The notes under the pieces: model-generated
Databases searched by the model: none
The model's input: the letters and a program-made list of their open reading frames with translations, nothing else
What the model was told of the DNA's origin: nothing
Shown: piece by piece, positions 8,704 through 16,426 of the stretch
Layout: every line of letters starts with the position of its first letter
Numbering within the stretch: position 1 is the stretch's first letter
Translations under genes and position numbers: made by a program
Source of the DNA: CAVCAD01 sp036653735
Lineage (GTDB): Bacteria > Bacillota_I > Bacilli_A > RF39 > UBA660
DNA: 60,079 nucleotides
Direction: 5' to 3'
NCBI GenBank assembly: GCA_036653735.1
Contig: JAVVTI010000002.1
Location: forward strand, 1-60,079

Positions 8704-9300
8704 TTATAAATCTAAAAACTCAGTTTCATCATTTTTATTCTTTGACCTATTAGCTTTATAAGTAGGTGCTTTTTCAATTAACTCACTTTTCTCTTTAAAT
8801 ACACTATCAATATCAGTATCATGACTAACTTCATTATTTAAACTCTTATATTGTTCTTCTGTAAGTAAACTGTCTATTTCAAAAGTTCTATCATCAACTA
8901 AATCCTTCATAAACTCTTTATTCTTACTATTTTTCTTACTGCCTTTTTTAAGAAGCAATCTATTAAATATAGATGGTAGAAAAAACATTCCTAGAGAATA
9001 GTAAGCACTTTTCCTATAAATAGATGATAGACGACCATTTACTTTAATAAATAAAACTATATTACCAATAGGAATAAATAAAAGTAAATAATAAAAAAGT
9101 GGTATACCTGTTATTTTAAGTAAAATATATAGATTATAAAATGGAATAAAAGCATAATATAATTTATAGTCTTTATCCTTAAATACTTTGTATAAAGATG
9201 TCATAATAAATACAACATATAAAACAGATAAACTATAAGATATAACTAAGAATATATTAATAACATTAATAAAATAAGTTGAAAAAAGAACATTTTCCAT
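8704..9300 (-). CDS. Multi-spanning membrane protein, DUF5684-like
   Basis: 198 residues: three to four membrane segments in the first 110 residues (about 10-35, 48-60, 65-87, 95-115) with the pattern YAFIPFYNLYILLKITG...LLLFIPIGNIVLFIKVNGRL, which resembles DUF5684-type proteins. The C-terminal 80 residues are hydrophilic, rich in Ser, Lys and Glu, and probably cytoplasmic. It lies upstream of parE with 54 bases between. Function unknown. Confidence 0.6.
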   Translation of the reverse strand: MENVLFSTYFINVINIFLVISYSLSVLYVVFIMTSLYKVFKDKDYKLYYAFIPFYNLYILLKITGIPLFYYLLLFIPIGNIVLFIKVNGRLSSIYRKSAYYSLGMFFLPSIFNRLLLKKGSKKNSKNKEFMKDLVDDRTFEIDSLLTEEQYKSLNNEVSHDTDIDSVFKEKSELIEKAPTYKANRSKNKNDETEFLDL

Positions 9301-9384
9301 ATAATCACTTTCCTTCTCTATTATTAATTTTACAATAAATTATTCATTAAATCAAATGATTTTTCTAAAAATACTTAAAAGTAC

Positions 9385-9413
9385 TTGCAAAATACCAAAA
9401 TATATATTAAAAT
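9385..9413 (+). promoter_or_regulatory. Promoter of the tRNA-Ile/tRNA-Glu unit
   Basis: TTGCAA (9385-9390), 17 bases, TAAAAT (9408-9413), twenty bases before the first tRNA base. Confidence 0.6.
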
Positions 9414-9433
9414 AGATTAGGTTTTCAAGAAAT

Positions 9434-9510
9434 GGGCTTGTAGCTCAGCTGGTTAGAGCGTTCGTCTGATAAGCGAGAGGTCGAAGGTCCAAGTCCTTCC
9501 AGGCCCACCA
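9434..9510 (+). tRNA. tRNA-Ile (GAT)
   Basis: 77 bases with CCA encoded. The acceptor arm GGGCTTG pairs with CAGGCCC; the anticodon loop CTGATAA gives GAT. The D-arm and T-loop (GTCCAAGTC) are standard. Confidence 0.97.
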
Positions 9511-9526
9511 TTTTTTTAAAACATAT

Positions 9527-9602
9527 GGCCTGTTGGTGAAACGGTTAACACATACGCCTTTCACGCGTACATTTATGGGTTCGAACCCCATACAGGTCAC
9601 CA
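9527..9602 (+). tRNA. tRNA-Glu (TTC)
   Basis: 76 bases, CCA encoded. GGCCTGT pairs with ACAGGTC; the anticodon stem TACGC/GCGTA encloses CTTTCAC, giving TTC. Only sixteen bases separate it from the tRNA-Ile gene, so one transcript is likely. Confidence 0.97.
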
Positions 9603-9612
9603 ATTAAAATAT

Positions 9613-9637
9613 AAAGCCCTTATATAAAGGGCTTTTA
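9613..9637 (+). terminator. Terminator after the tRNA pair
   Basis: AAAGCCCTT and AAGGGCTTT flank a short AT loop and run into TTTT, a clear intrinsic terminator. Confidence 0.85.
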
Positions 9638-9706
9638 TTATATATATATATATATATTAAATTATTTATGATTATAAATCTAAAATAAGAAAGGATGGAT
9701 AAATAA

Positions 9707-9943
9707 TTGTTAAAAAAAATAACGTATAGTGAAACTTACTTTACTAAAAATAGAAATAAGAAAGCAATTATTACAGATATAGATAATGAGGATTTTGAAT
9801 GTATTATAAATGAATTTCTTAGTAAAAAAGATAACGAATATGACTCTATATTATGTATGATAACAAAACCTAAAAAAATTATTAAAAAAGGTGACTTAGT
9901 AGAGTTTAAAATTAATGAAATTACAAAAATAGTGATAAAATAA
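9707..9943 (+). CDS. Small hypothetical protein
   Basis: 78 residues, lysine-rich at the ends, with a central NDEDFECIINEFL segment and a C-terminal GDLVEFKINEITKIV strand-like pattern. The start codon would be TTG, supported by AAGGATGG eight bases upstream. No family is recognised. It stands alone between the tRNA unit and murD, and its stop is four bases before the GC-rich hairpin at 9947-9978. Reading frame, ribosome site and codon use look genuine, but expression is unproven. Confidence 0.5.
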   Translation: MLKKITYSETYFTKNRNKKAIITDIDNEDFECIINEFLSKKDNEYDSILCMITKPKKIIKKGDLVEFKINEITKIVIK

Positions 9944-9946
9944 GAA

Positions 9947-9978
9947 TGAGACCGCGCTGGTACTTCAGCACGACCTCA
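9947..9978 (-). terminator. Orphan GC-rich hairpin, minus-strand polarity
   Basis: On the minus strand TGAGGTCGTGCTG pairs over 13 positions with CAGCGCGGTCTCA (three G-U wobbles) around the loop AAGTAC, then runs into TTCTTATTTT. On the plus strand the three wobbles become A-C mismatches, so the functional transcript, if any, is the minus strand. No minus-strand gene lies upstream for kilobases. It is much more GC-rich than its surroundings. Confidence 0.55.
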
Positions 9979-10293
9979 CTCATATACTTATATACTCTAT
10001 TTTAATTATTATATTAATTTTTTAAAAACACATTTAAATATTTAATGTTTGATTTATAATAATATTTTAAGGATTAAAGTCAAAGAAGAATTAAATAAAA
10101 TGGACTATTGTATATTGTTTGTAAAAGTATAAAGATGTGATAAAGGTTTTATTTACTTATAATTTTAAAGTAAAATAATAAAGTTTATTTTTTTGAACTT
10201 AAGTAATTAATAATATATAAAACATATAGTTATCCTATTAAATAGTGAAATAATATGATAAAATAGTAGTATAATTTATAGGGAGAAAGAATT
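9979..10293. other. AT-rich intergenic region before murD
   Basis: About 315 bases with no convincing gene. It holds a weak palindrome near 10151-10173, a ten-codon frame after AAGGATTAAAG (ATG at 10100) and, near the murD end, TATAAT at 10270-10275 with only poor -35 candidates, followed by GGGAGA before the murD ATG. No known RNA family is recognised on either strand. Confidence 0.6.
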
Positions 10294-11643
10294 ATGTTTG
10301 AAAATAAGAAGATTTTAATATTAGGTTTTGCTAAAAGTGGTTATGAGGCTGCTAAAGTATTAATAAAAAGAAATAATAATGTATTTATAAATGATAATAA
10401 AGATGAAAATAAAATTAATAAAGAAGAATATGAGGAGCTTTTAGCCTTAGGTGTTAATATAATACTAGGAAGTCATCCTGATGATTTACTTGATAATACA
10501 TTTGATTATTTAATTAAAAATCCAGGAGTACCAATAGATCATAAATATGTAATAAAAGCTCACCTATTAAATATTCCTGTTATAAATGAAATAGAAATAG
10601 CTTATGAATTAATGAAAAATAAAAATATTAAATATATAGCTATTACTGGTACTAATGGGAAAACTACAACAACATCTTTAATATATGAAATACTTAAGAA
10701 GGAGAATTTGCCTGTACATTTAGCGGGTAATATAGGTTTTCCTTTATGTTCTTTTGTTGATAAAGTTAAGAGTGATGATATTATTGTTATAGAAGTTTCA
10801 TGCCAACAACTTGAAAATATGGATAAGTTTAATCCTAATATAGGGGTAATTACTAATATAACAGAAGCACACTTAGAATTTATGAAGACACTAAGTCACT
10901 ATATTTATGTAAAAAGTAAATTATTATTGAATCAAACTACTAAGGATACTGCAATACTTAATAATAATGATAAGACTATAGGTGTTATAAGTAAGAACTT
11001 TAAATCTACTATAAAATATTTTTCATCTAAGAATAATATTAGTAAAGGATGCTATATAAAAGATAATTTTATATACTATAATAATGATATTATAATAAGT
11101 ATATTTGATATTAAATTAAAAGGTATTCATAACTATGAAAATATCATGGCATCAATTCTTGTAGCTAAAGAATTAAATATATCAGATGAAAACATAAATG
11201 ATGTATTAAGAAGCTTTAATGGTGTTGAACATCGTTTGGAATATGTAGCTATTAAAAATGGTATTACTTTCTATAATGATACTGAGGCTACAAATATTAA
11301 ATGTACTGAGACTGCTTTATCTTCTTTTGATAAGTCAATTATATTAATACTTGGTGGTTATGAAAGAAATCAGAATTTTAATGAATTATTACCATATATT
11401 AAAAATGTTAAAGCAATAATTGCTATAGGACAGTGTAAAAATAGAATAGAAATATTTGGAAATAATAATAATATAAATACCTACCCTTATGAGACTTTAA
11501 AAGAAGGCTTTAAAAAAAGTGTGGAAATAGCTGAAATTAATGATATAATACTATTAAGCCCTGCTTCTGCTTCTTGGGATCAATATGAAAAATGTGAAGA
11601 CAGAGGAAATGAATTTAAGAAGTATGTTCAAGAAATAAAGTAA
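10294..11643 (+). CDS. murD: UDP-N-acetylmuramoylalanine--D-glutamate ligase (MurD)
   Basis: 449 residues, family length. The N-terminal Rossmann segment (ILILGFAKSGYEAAKVL) binds UDP-MurNAc-Ala; the ATP loop is GTNGKTTT (about 120-127), followed by NITEAHLEFM, the NNNDKT region and the C-terminal ligase domain with GVEHRLEYV, FYNDTEATN and LSPASASWDQYEKCEDRGNEFK. It adds D-glutamate to the cell-wall precursor in the cytoplasm, so the organism makes peptidoglycan. The start has GGGAGA upstream. The neighbours are tRNA genes and gltX, not a dcw cluster. Confidence 0.95.
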   Translation: MFENKKILILGFAKSGYEAAKVLIKRNNNVFINDNKDENKINKEEYEELLALGVNIILGSHPDDLLDNTFDYLIKNPGVPIDHKYVIKAHLLNIPVINEIEIAYELMKNKNIKYIAITGTNGKTTTTSLIYEILKKENLPVHLAGNIGFPLCSFVDKVKSDDIIVIEVSCQQLENMDKFNPNIGVITNITEAHLEFMKTLSHYIYVKSKLLLNQTTKDTAILNNNDKTIGVISKNFKSTIKYFSSKNNISKGCYIKDNFIYYNNDIIISIFDIKLKGIHNYENIMASILVAKELNISDENINDVLRSFNGVEHRLEYVAIKNGITFYNDTEATNIKCTETALSSFDKSIILILGGYERNQNFNELLPYIKNVKAIIAIGQCKNRIEIFGNNNNINTYPYETLKEGFKKSVEIAEINDIILLSPASASWDQYEKCEDRGNEFKKYVQEIK

Positions 11644-11659
11644 ACTTTATTTCTTATAT

Positions 11660-11734
11660 TGCCCCATGGCCAAGTGGTAAGGCAGCGGACTCTGACTCCG
11701 CTATTCATGGGTTCGAATCCTATTGGGGCAACCA
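11660..11734 (+). tRNA. tRNA-Gln (CTG)
   Basis: 75 bases, CCA encoded. TGCCCCA pairs with TGGGGCA; the stem GCGGA/TCCGC encloses CTCTGAC, anticodon CTG. A CTG-specific Gln tRNA is a luxury in so AT-rich a genome, where CAG is rare and a TTG tRNA could read it by wobble. It lies sixteen bases after murD and twenty-five before gltX. Confidence 0.95.
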
Positions 11735-11759
11735 AAATAATAAATAAGGAGAAATATAT

Positions 11760-13412
11760 ATGACTAACAAGGACTTAGCATCTTTAATATATCCAGATGT
11801 AACTAAAACAATAGAAGATTATGAAAGAATATATCCTCAAAGACAGTTAAAAGAGGGAGCTATAGTTACTAGGTTTGCTCCATCACCTACTGGTTTTGTG
11901 CATCTAGGTAGTCTTAGAACATCTTTTATAGCTAAGAAAGTTGCAGAAGATACATGTGGTATTTTTTATTTAAGAATAGAAGATACTGATGAAAAGAGAA
12001 GTATTGAAAATAGTGTTCAAGGAATAATTGATGATCTTACAAACTTTAATATTAATATAGATGAAGGTGTTACTAGTCAAATAGAAGAAAAAGGAATATA
12101 TGGTCCTTATACTCAAACTAAAAGACAAGAAATATATGATACTTTTGCTTACTATTTAATAGAAAATGACTTTGCTTATCCTTGTTTTTGTACTGAAGAA
12201 GAACTAGAAAATATTAGAAAAAGGCAAGAAGTAAGAAAAGATAGAATTGGATATTATGGAGATTATGCTAAATATAGAAATATTTCTAATGATGAAAAAG
12301 CTTCTTTAATTAAAAAGAATATACCTTATGTTATAAGATTAAAATCACATGGTGATTTTGAAAAGAAAGTATCTTTTATAGATGCAGTTCGTGGTAAAAT
12401 AGAATTTCCTGAAAATGATATGGATACTATTTTAATAAAAAGTGATAAAATACCTGTATATCATTTTGCACATGTAGTAGATGATCATTTAATGCGTACT
12501 ACACATATTATTAGAGGAGAAGAATGGATAAGTAGTACTCCAGTTCATATTGAACTGTTTAATGCTTTTAACTTCCCTATTCCTATATTTTGCCATCTAG
12601 GTCTAATAATGAAAATAGATGAAAATGGTATAAGAAGAAAACTAAGTAAAAGAAAAGATCCAGAAGCTGCTGTAAGTTTTTATCATAAAGAAGGATATCC
12701 TGTAGAAGCATTAAAATTATATTTAATGACAATATCAAACTCTAACTTTGAAATATGGATGGAGAATAATCCTAATAAAAGTATAAATGATTTTAAATTT
12801 GATTTTAAAAAAATAAGTGAAAGTGGTACTTTATTTGATATTAATAAATTAATTAATATATCAAAAGTATATATATCAAAACTTTCTGCTAATACATTAT
12901 ATGATGATATACTTTTATATAATAAAGAATATGATAAAGACTTCTATGAATTATTAAAAAATAATAAAGAATATACAATTTCACTTCTTAATATAGAACG
13001 TAATATACCTAGACCAAGAAAAGATATTTCTTGTTATAAAGATTTTAAAAAAGAACTAGGTTTTATGTATGATGAATTATTTTTAAGTCATGATTTTATA
13101 TTAAAAGACTTTTATTCTTATGAAATACTTGAAGATTATGTAAAAAACTATTATAATATAGAAGATGACAAGGATTTATGGTTTTCTAAGATAAAAGAAT
13201 TAGGTATAAAATATAATTTTTGTACTGATAATAAAGCTTATAAAGAAGATCCTAGTTTATATAAAGGTAATATATCTTCTTTATGTGAACTTATAAGAGT
13301 TGCTTTTACTTCAAGAACAAATACTCCGGATTTATATGAAATACTTAAGCTACTAAATATAGATACTATAAATAAGAGACTTCAAATGTTTAAAGAATAT
13401 ATGAATAAATAA
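11760..13412 (+). CDS. gltX: Glutamate--tRNA ligase (GltX), long clostridial-type
   Basis: 550 residues, about 60 longer than Bacillus GltX, because of an N-terminal segment of about 35 residues (KDLASLIYPDVTKTIEDYERIYP) and an extended anticodon domain. The class I signature is PSPTGFVHLGS (41-51) and the second is KLSKRKDPE (about 295-303). The long form with a PDVT...YPPR opening is familiar from Clostridia. As no GlnRS is expected in Gram-positive bacteria, it may also charge tRNA-Gln for GatCAB, but this is inference. AAGGAG precedes the ATG. tRNA-Gln lies upstream and tRNA-Glu(CTC) downstream. Confidence 0.9.
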   Translation: MTNKDLASLIYPDVTKTIEDYERIYPQRQLKEGAIVTRFAPSPTGFVHLGSLRTSFIAKKVAEDTCGIFYLRIEDTDEKRSIENSVQGIIDDLTNFNINIDEGVTSQIEEKGIYGPYTQTKRQEIYDTFAYYLIENDFAYPCFCTEEELENIRKRQEVRKDRIGYYGDYAKYRNISNDEKASLIKKNIPYVIRLKSHGDFEKKVSFIDAVRGKIEFPENDMDTILIKSDKIPVYHFAHVVDDHLMRTTHIIRGEEWISSTPVHIELFNAFNFPIPIFCHLGLIMKIDENGIRRKLSKRKDPEAAVSFYHKEGYPVEALKLYLMTISNSNFEIWMENNPNKSINDFKFDFKKISESGTLFDINKLINISKVYISKLSANTLYDDILLYNKEYDKDFYELLKNNKEYTISLLNIERNIPRPRKDISCYKDFKKELGFMYDELFLSHDFILKDFYSYEILEDYVKNYYNIEDDKDLWFSKIKELGIKYNFCTDNKAYKEDPSLYKGNISSLCELIRVAFTSRTNTPDLYEILKLLNIDTINKRLQMFKEYMNK

Positions 13413-13428
13413 TTATATTCTTAACCAT

Positions 13429-13504
13429 GGCCCGTTGGTGAAATGGTTAACACACTGCCCTCTCAAGGCAGCATTCATGGGTTCAAGTCCCATACGGGTC
13501 ACCA
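13429..13504 (+). tRNA. tRNA-Glu (CTC)
   Basis: 76 bases with CCA. GGCCCGT pairs with ACGGGTC (one G-U); the stem CTGCC/GGCAG encloses CTCTCAA, giving CTC. Most of the body matches the tRNA-Glu(TTC) at 9527, so it is a diverged sister gene reading GAG. Confidence 0.95.
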
Positions 13505-13516
13505 ATAAATAAAAAT

Positions 13517-13540
13517 ATTCCTTTATATAAAGGAATTTTT
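13517..13540 (+). terminator. Terminator after gltX/tRNA-Glu
   Basis: ATTCCTTT and AAAGGAAT flank the loop ATAT and run into TTTT. Confidence 0.8.
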
Positions 13541-13584
13541 ATTATATAATTAGTATATTATTTTTAAAAAGAAGGAATCATTAT

Positions 13585-14382
13585 ATGAAAATATTTATTA
13601 CTGCTGATATGGAAGGCTTAAGCACTACTTCATCTTGGAATGATTGTAAGCCAGATAAAGAAGAATATAAAAAACATGTAGAAGAGTTAAACAAAGAAGT
13701 TTTAGCTGCCTGTAATGGTGCAATAAAAGCTGGAGCTAAGGAAATAGTTATAAGAGATGCTCACCATAATGCTGATAATATTGATATAAATATTTTACCT
13801 TCATGTGCATCATTAATAAGAGGATGGTCTGGTAGTCCTTATCTAATGGTAGATGGTATAAATAATACATTTGATGCATCAATATTTATAGGTTATCATA
13901 GTGCAGCATCAAAAAGTGGTAATCCTCTTTCTCATACGGAAACTAGAAAAATACAATATGTAAAAATAAATGATACTATAGCAAGTGAATTTATGATATA
14001 TAGTTATGCTTCATTATATAATCAAGTTCCTCCAGTATTTTTATCAGGGGATAAAATGCTTGTAGATGAAAGTAAATTACTTTATCCTAACTTAATAACA
14101 GTTCCTGTTAAAGAAGGAAGTGGTAATTCAGTAATATGTTATAATCCTAAAAATGTTCTTATTAATATAGAAAAAGAAGTAGAAAGATCATTAAAACAAG
14201 ACTTATCAGAGTACTTAACTTCCCTACCTATTAATTATAAACTAGAAATATGTTATAAAAACCATAGTGATGCTTATAATTACTCTTTCTTTCCTGGTGT
14301 TAAATTAATTAATGATAATACTCTAATGTTTGAAACTAATGATTATTATGAGTTATTAAGAGTCTTTAAATTCATAAGTTAA
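13585..14382 (+). CDS. dppA: M55-family D-aminopeptidase (DppA-like)
   Basis: 265 residues, family length. The zinc ligands of the DppA fold are in place: D8 and E10 (ADMEG), H60 (RDAHH), H105 (GYHS) and E135 (ASEF); H117 in SHTET matches the catalytic His. Members cleave D-Ala-D-Ala or D-amino peptides, and Bacillus DppA acts early in sporulation and in wall-fragment recycling. No dipeptide transporter follows, unlike the dpp operon of Bacillus. Its stop is 15 bases before the next gene, so it is probably co-transcribed with it. Confidence 0.85.
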   Translation: MKIFITADMEGLSTTSSWNDCKPDKEEYKKHVEELNKEVLAACNGAIKAGAKEIVIRDAHHNADNIDINILPSCASLIRGWSGSPYLMVDGINNTFDASIFIGYHSAASKSGNPLSHTETRKIQYVKINDTIASEFMIYSYASLYNQVPPVFLSGDKMLVDESKLLYPNLITVPVKEGSGNSVICYNPKNVLINIEKEVERSLKQDLSEYLTSLPINYKLEICYKNHSDAYNYSFFPGVKLINDNTLMFETNDYYELLRVFKFIS

Positions 14383-14397
14383 AAAGGAAGTGTTTAT

Positions 14398-15423
14398 ATG
14401 ACAAAGATATTTAATTGGAATAATATTATTAATCCTGATGAATTAAATGAAATAGTAGATGCTATTAAAGAAGGTAAACTTATTATATTTCCGACGGAAA
14501 CTGTTTATGGAATAGGTGCAAGTATATACAATGAAAATGCTCTTAAGAATATATTTATTACTAAAAATAGAGCTCAGGATAATCCATTAATAGTTCATGT
14601 TTCATCTATAGAAATGATAAGAACTATAGTAGAAAATATATCACCAGTAGAAGAAAAACTAATAAATACGTTTATGCCTGGGCCTTTTACTTTAATACTA
14701 CCAAAGAAAAGTAATATATCTCCTATTATAACTGCAAATAGTGAGTATGTAGGAGTTAGAATGCCAAATAATATAATAATTAAAACTATTATAGAAAGTA
14801 GTAATACTCCCCTAGCAGCTCCTAGTGCTAATTTATCTACTAAACCAAGTTGTACAACATTAAAAGATATATTAGAGGATTTTAATAATAAAGTAGAATA
14901 TATAATAGATGGTGGAGACTCTCTTATTGGTATAGAATCTACTGTAGTCAAAGTAATAAATGAAATTCCAGTTATTCTAAGACCAGGTAAAATTACTCCA
15001 GAAGATATTATAAAAGTAGTAGGAAAAGTTAATATTAGTAAAAACCTTAATAAATTAGCAACTGGTAATGTAGAATCTCCAGGAATGAAATATAAGCATT
15101 ATGCTCCTAAAAGTAAATGTATACTAATATATTCTAAAAATGAATATAAACTAATAGAAGAAATAAATAATAATATTATAGATAATACATATGTACTAGG
15201 ATTTATAGAACATAAGAATAAAATTAATACTACTAACTTCTATTCTCTAGGAAGTATAAATAACTTAGAAGAAATATCTCATAATATATTTTCATTACTT
15301 AGAGAAATAGATAGATTAAACCCTAATCTAATCATAATAGAAGGCGTTAAAAAGGAAGGTTTAGGTATAGCTATTATGAATAGATTAATTAAGTCATGTA
15401 GTCATAATTACATAGAAAAATAA
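14398..15423 (+). CDS. tsaC: L-threonylcarbamoyladenylate synthase (Sua5/YwlC type)
   Basis: 341 residues: an N-terminal YrdC domain (PTETVYGIGAS, KNRAQDNPLIVHV, GPFTLIL, APSANLS) and a C-terminal Sua5 domain beginning near SPGMKYKHYAP. It makes threonylcarbamoyl-AMP from Thr, bicarbonate and ATP for the t6A37 modification of ANN-reading tRNAs. The two-domain length equals Bacillus YwlC (about 346). A bidirectional terminator ends the gene. Confidence 0.93.
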   Translation: MTKIFNWNNIINPDELNEIVDAIKEGKLIIFPTETVYGIGASIYNENALKNIFITKNRAQDNPLIVHVSSIEMIRTIVENISPVEEKLINTFMPGPFTLILPKKSNISPIITANSEYVGVRMPNNIIIKTIIESSNTPLAAPSANLSTKPSCTTLKDILEDFNNKVEYIIDGGDSLIGIESTVVKVINEIPVILRPGKITPEDIIKVVGKVNISKNLNKLATGNVESPGMKYKHYAPKSKCILIYSKNEYKLIEEINNNIIDNTYVLGFIEHKNKINTTNFYSLGSINNLEEISHNIFSLLREIDRLNPNLIIIEGVKKEGLGIAIMNRLIKSCSHNYIEK

Positions 15424-15447
15424 AAGATAAATAATCTTTTATTTTTT
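15418..15447. terminator. Bidirectional terminator between tsaC and the CotZ-like gene
   Basis: Arms 15418-15428 (AAATAAAAGAT) and 15434-15444 are perfect complements, with T runs on both strands. It serves the convergent tsaC and cotZ-like genes. Confidence 0.75.
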
Positions 15448-15478
15448 AGTGATATACTATTAATAATCTTTCTTTTTC

Positions 15479-15928
15479 TTATACACAGTCTACGTATGTA
15501 TCATTTAAACATCTTAATGCACAAATACAGTTGATATTCATAGTAAATACTGAATCAGTAGCTACATAAGGATATACAGTACCTTCTTCTGCACAAGGTG
15601 CTAATGCTCTAAATGTAGCACAACAATTATTAATTTTTTCTAATCTAAATACACTTGTACAATCTGCTGGTGTAGTACTACAGTTTGCATTTGTTTTAGT
15701 AGTTGGTACTGACCATGGAGTTGAACAACATCCACAATATATCATAATAGGTCTAGTATTACAACATGTACATGTTTCACCACAACCAAGAACTGGTCTA
15801 TCACAGCAATTTAAGCAACATTCATTATTAACATTAGTCTGTATATTGCAAATAGTCTGTAGTATGTCAGCAATACAGCTATCACAATTACAATTACATT
15901 TACAATTAACTTTGCAATCATTACACAT
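15479..15928 (-). CDS. CotY/CotZ-family spore coat (crust) protein
   Basis: 149 residues with about 29 Cys. The C-terminus carries the CotY/CotZ signature: VFRLEKINNCCATFRAL, then a SVFTMNINCICALRCLN segment matching the DLDCFCAINCL end of Bacillus CotZ. The N-terminal half (CNDCKVNCKCNCNCDSC) is more Cys-rich than in Bacillus. These proteins self-assemble into disulfide-linked hexagonal crust layers. The start at 15928 is chosen because AAGGAG precedes it; the upstream in-frame GTG has no such site. A sigma-K-like promoter lies at 15963-15989. Confidence 0.8.
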   Translation of the reverse strand: MCNDCKVNCKCNCNCDSCIADILQTICNIQTNVNNECCLNCCDRPVLGCGETCTCCNTRPIMIYCGCCSTPWSVPTTKTNANCSTTPADCTSVFRLEKINNCCATFRALAPCAEEGTVYPYVATDSVFTMNINCICALRCLNDTYVDCV

Positions 15929-15962
15929 ATTAATCACTCCTTTATTATTCACTAATAATTTA

Positions 15963-15989
15963 TGTTATATGATTAATTAAGTGAATGGT
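15963..15989 (-). promoter_or_regulatory. Sigma-K-like promoter of the CotZ-like gene
   Basis: On the minus strand AC, 16 bases, CATATAACA. The -10 matches CATANNNTA except for one base (C for T). The spacing is the same as at the three other candidate sites of this window. Confidence 0.4.
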
Positions 15990-16049
15990 TTTACCTATTT
16001 AATGGATTTTTTCATAGATTTATTATATAATATATATAGGTGATAAGAA

Positions 16050-16361
16050 ATGAATTGGCAATATATAATAATAATTATAGTTTTAATAATAGTATCTATA
16101 GTAATTCTTAGGATTAATAAGAAAGACTTTTCTATTGAATTAAACAAATTGATACAATATTTAGGTGGTAAAGACAATATAATAAATGTAGAAGTTAATA
16201 TGTCTAGAGTTAAAGTTACTCTAAAAGATATATCTATTGTTAATAAGGAAGGCATTCAAAAATTAGGTGCTAAAGGTATAGTAGAAATTGATAATCAACT
16301 TAAAATACTATTTGGATCTGACTCTAAAAAACTTAAAAAATACTTAATTGACTTAAAATGA
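16050..16361 (+). CDS. Membrane-anchored PTS EIIB-like domain, lacking the phospho-cysteine
   Basis: 103 residues: one membrane segment (about 3-20), then a domain shaped like the glucose-type IIB domain (LIQYLGGKDNIINVEVNMSRVKVTLKD, then GIQKLGAKGIVEIDNQLKILFG). In active IIB the loop reads VDACATRLRV; here the Cys is Asn50, so phosphoryl transfer by the usual route is impossible. No IIC domain or sugar system is adjacent. The start has AGGTGA seven bases before it. A sensing or structural role is possible. The next gene is a sensor kinase on the same strand. Confidence 0.7.
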   Translation: MNWQYIIIIIVLIIVSIVILRINKKDFSIELNKLIQYLGGKDNIINVEVNMSRVKVTLKDISIVNKEGIQKLGAKGIVEIDNQLKILFGSDSKKLKKYLIDLK

Positions 16362-16380
16362 TAAATAATATCATTTTTTT
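16355..16380 (+). terminator. Terminator after the EIIB-like gene
   Basis: AAAATGATA and TATCATTTT (16355-16363, 16369-16377) with a T run; it overlaps the 3' end of the gene. Confidence 0.75.
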
Positions 16381-16386
16381 TCATAT

Positions 16387-16420
16387 TTCGACAAACTACG
16401 ACATTTAAATATGTTATATT
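16387..16420 (+). promoter_or_regulatory. Tandem Spo0A-box-like sites before the sensor kinase
   Basis: TTCGACA (16387-16393), the reverse complement of the Spo0A box TGTCGAA, is followed by TACGACA (16397-16403), so two near-consensus boxes lie 10 bp apart, one helical turn. TATATT at 16415-16420 is a plausible -10, which would start transcription at the kinase ATG (16427). Confidence 0.4.
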
Positions 16421-16426
16421 TATATT

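Noticed and set aside
9640..9660. AT dinucleotide run as a mobile or regulatory repeat
   Set aside because: A simple TA microsatellite, expected in DNA of this composition.
9941..9978. Plus-strand ACCGCG and AATAAG look like the end of a T-box
   Set aside because: No stem I, specifier or GNTG loop is upstream, the tRNA-binding UGGN reads UGAG, no synthetase gene follows, and the stem has mismatches on this strand. The minus-strand hairpin explains it better.
16024..16060. Sigma-K-like CATAGATTT before the EIIB-like gene
   Set aside because: The AC is 18 bases away and the -10 lacks the final TA; a normal TATAAT is nearer the gene.
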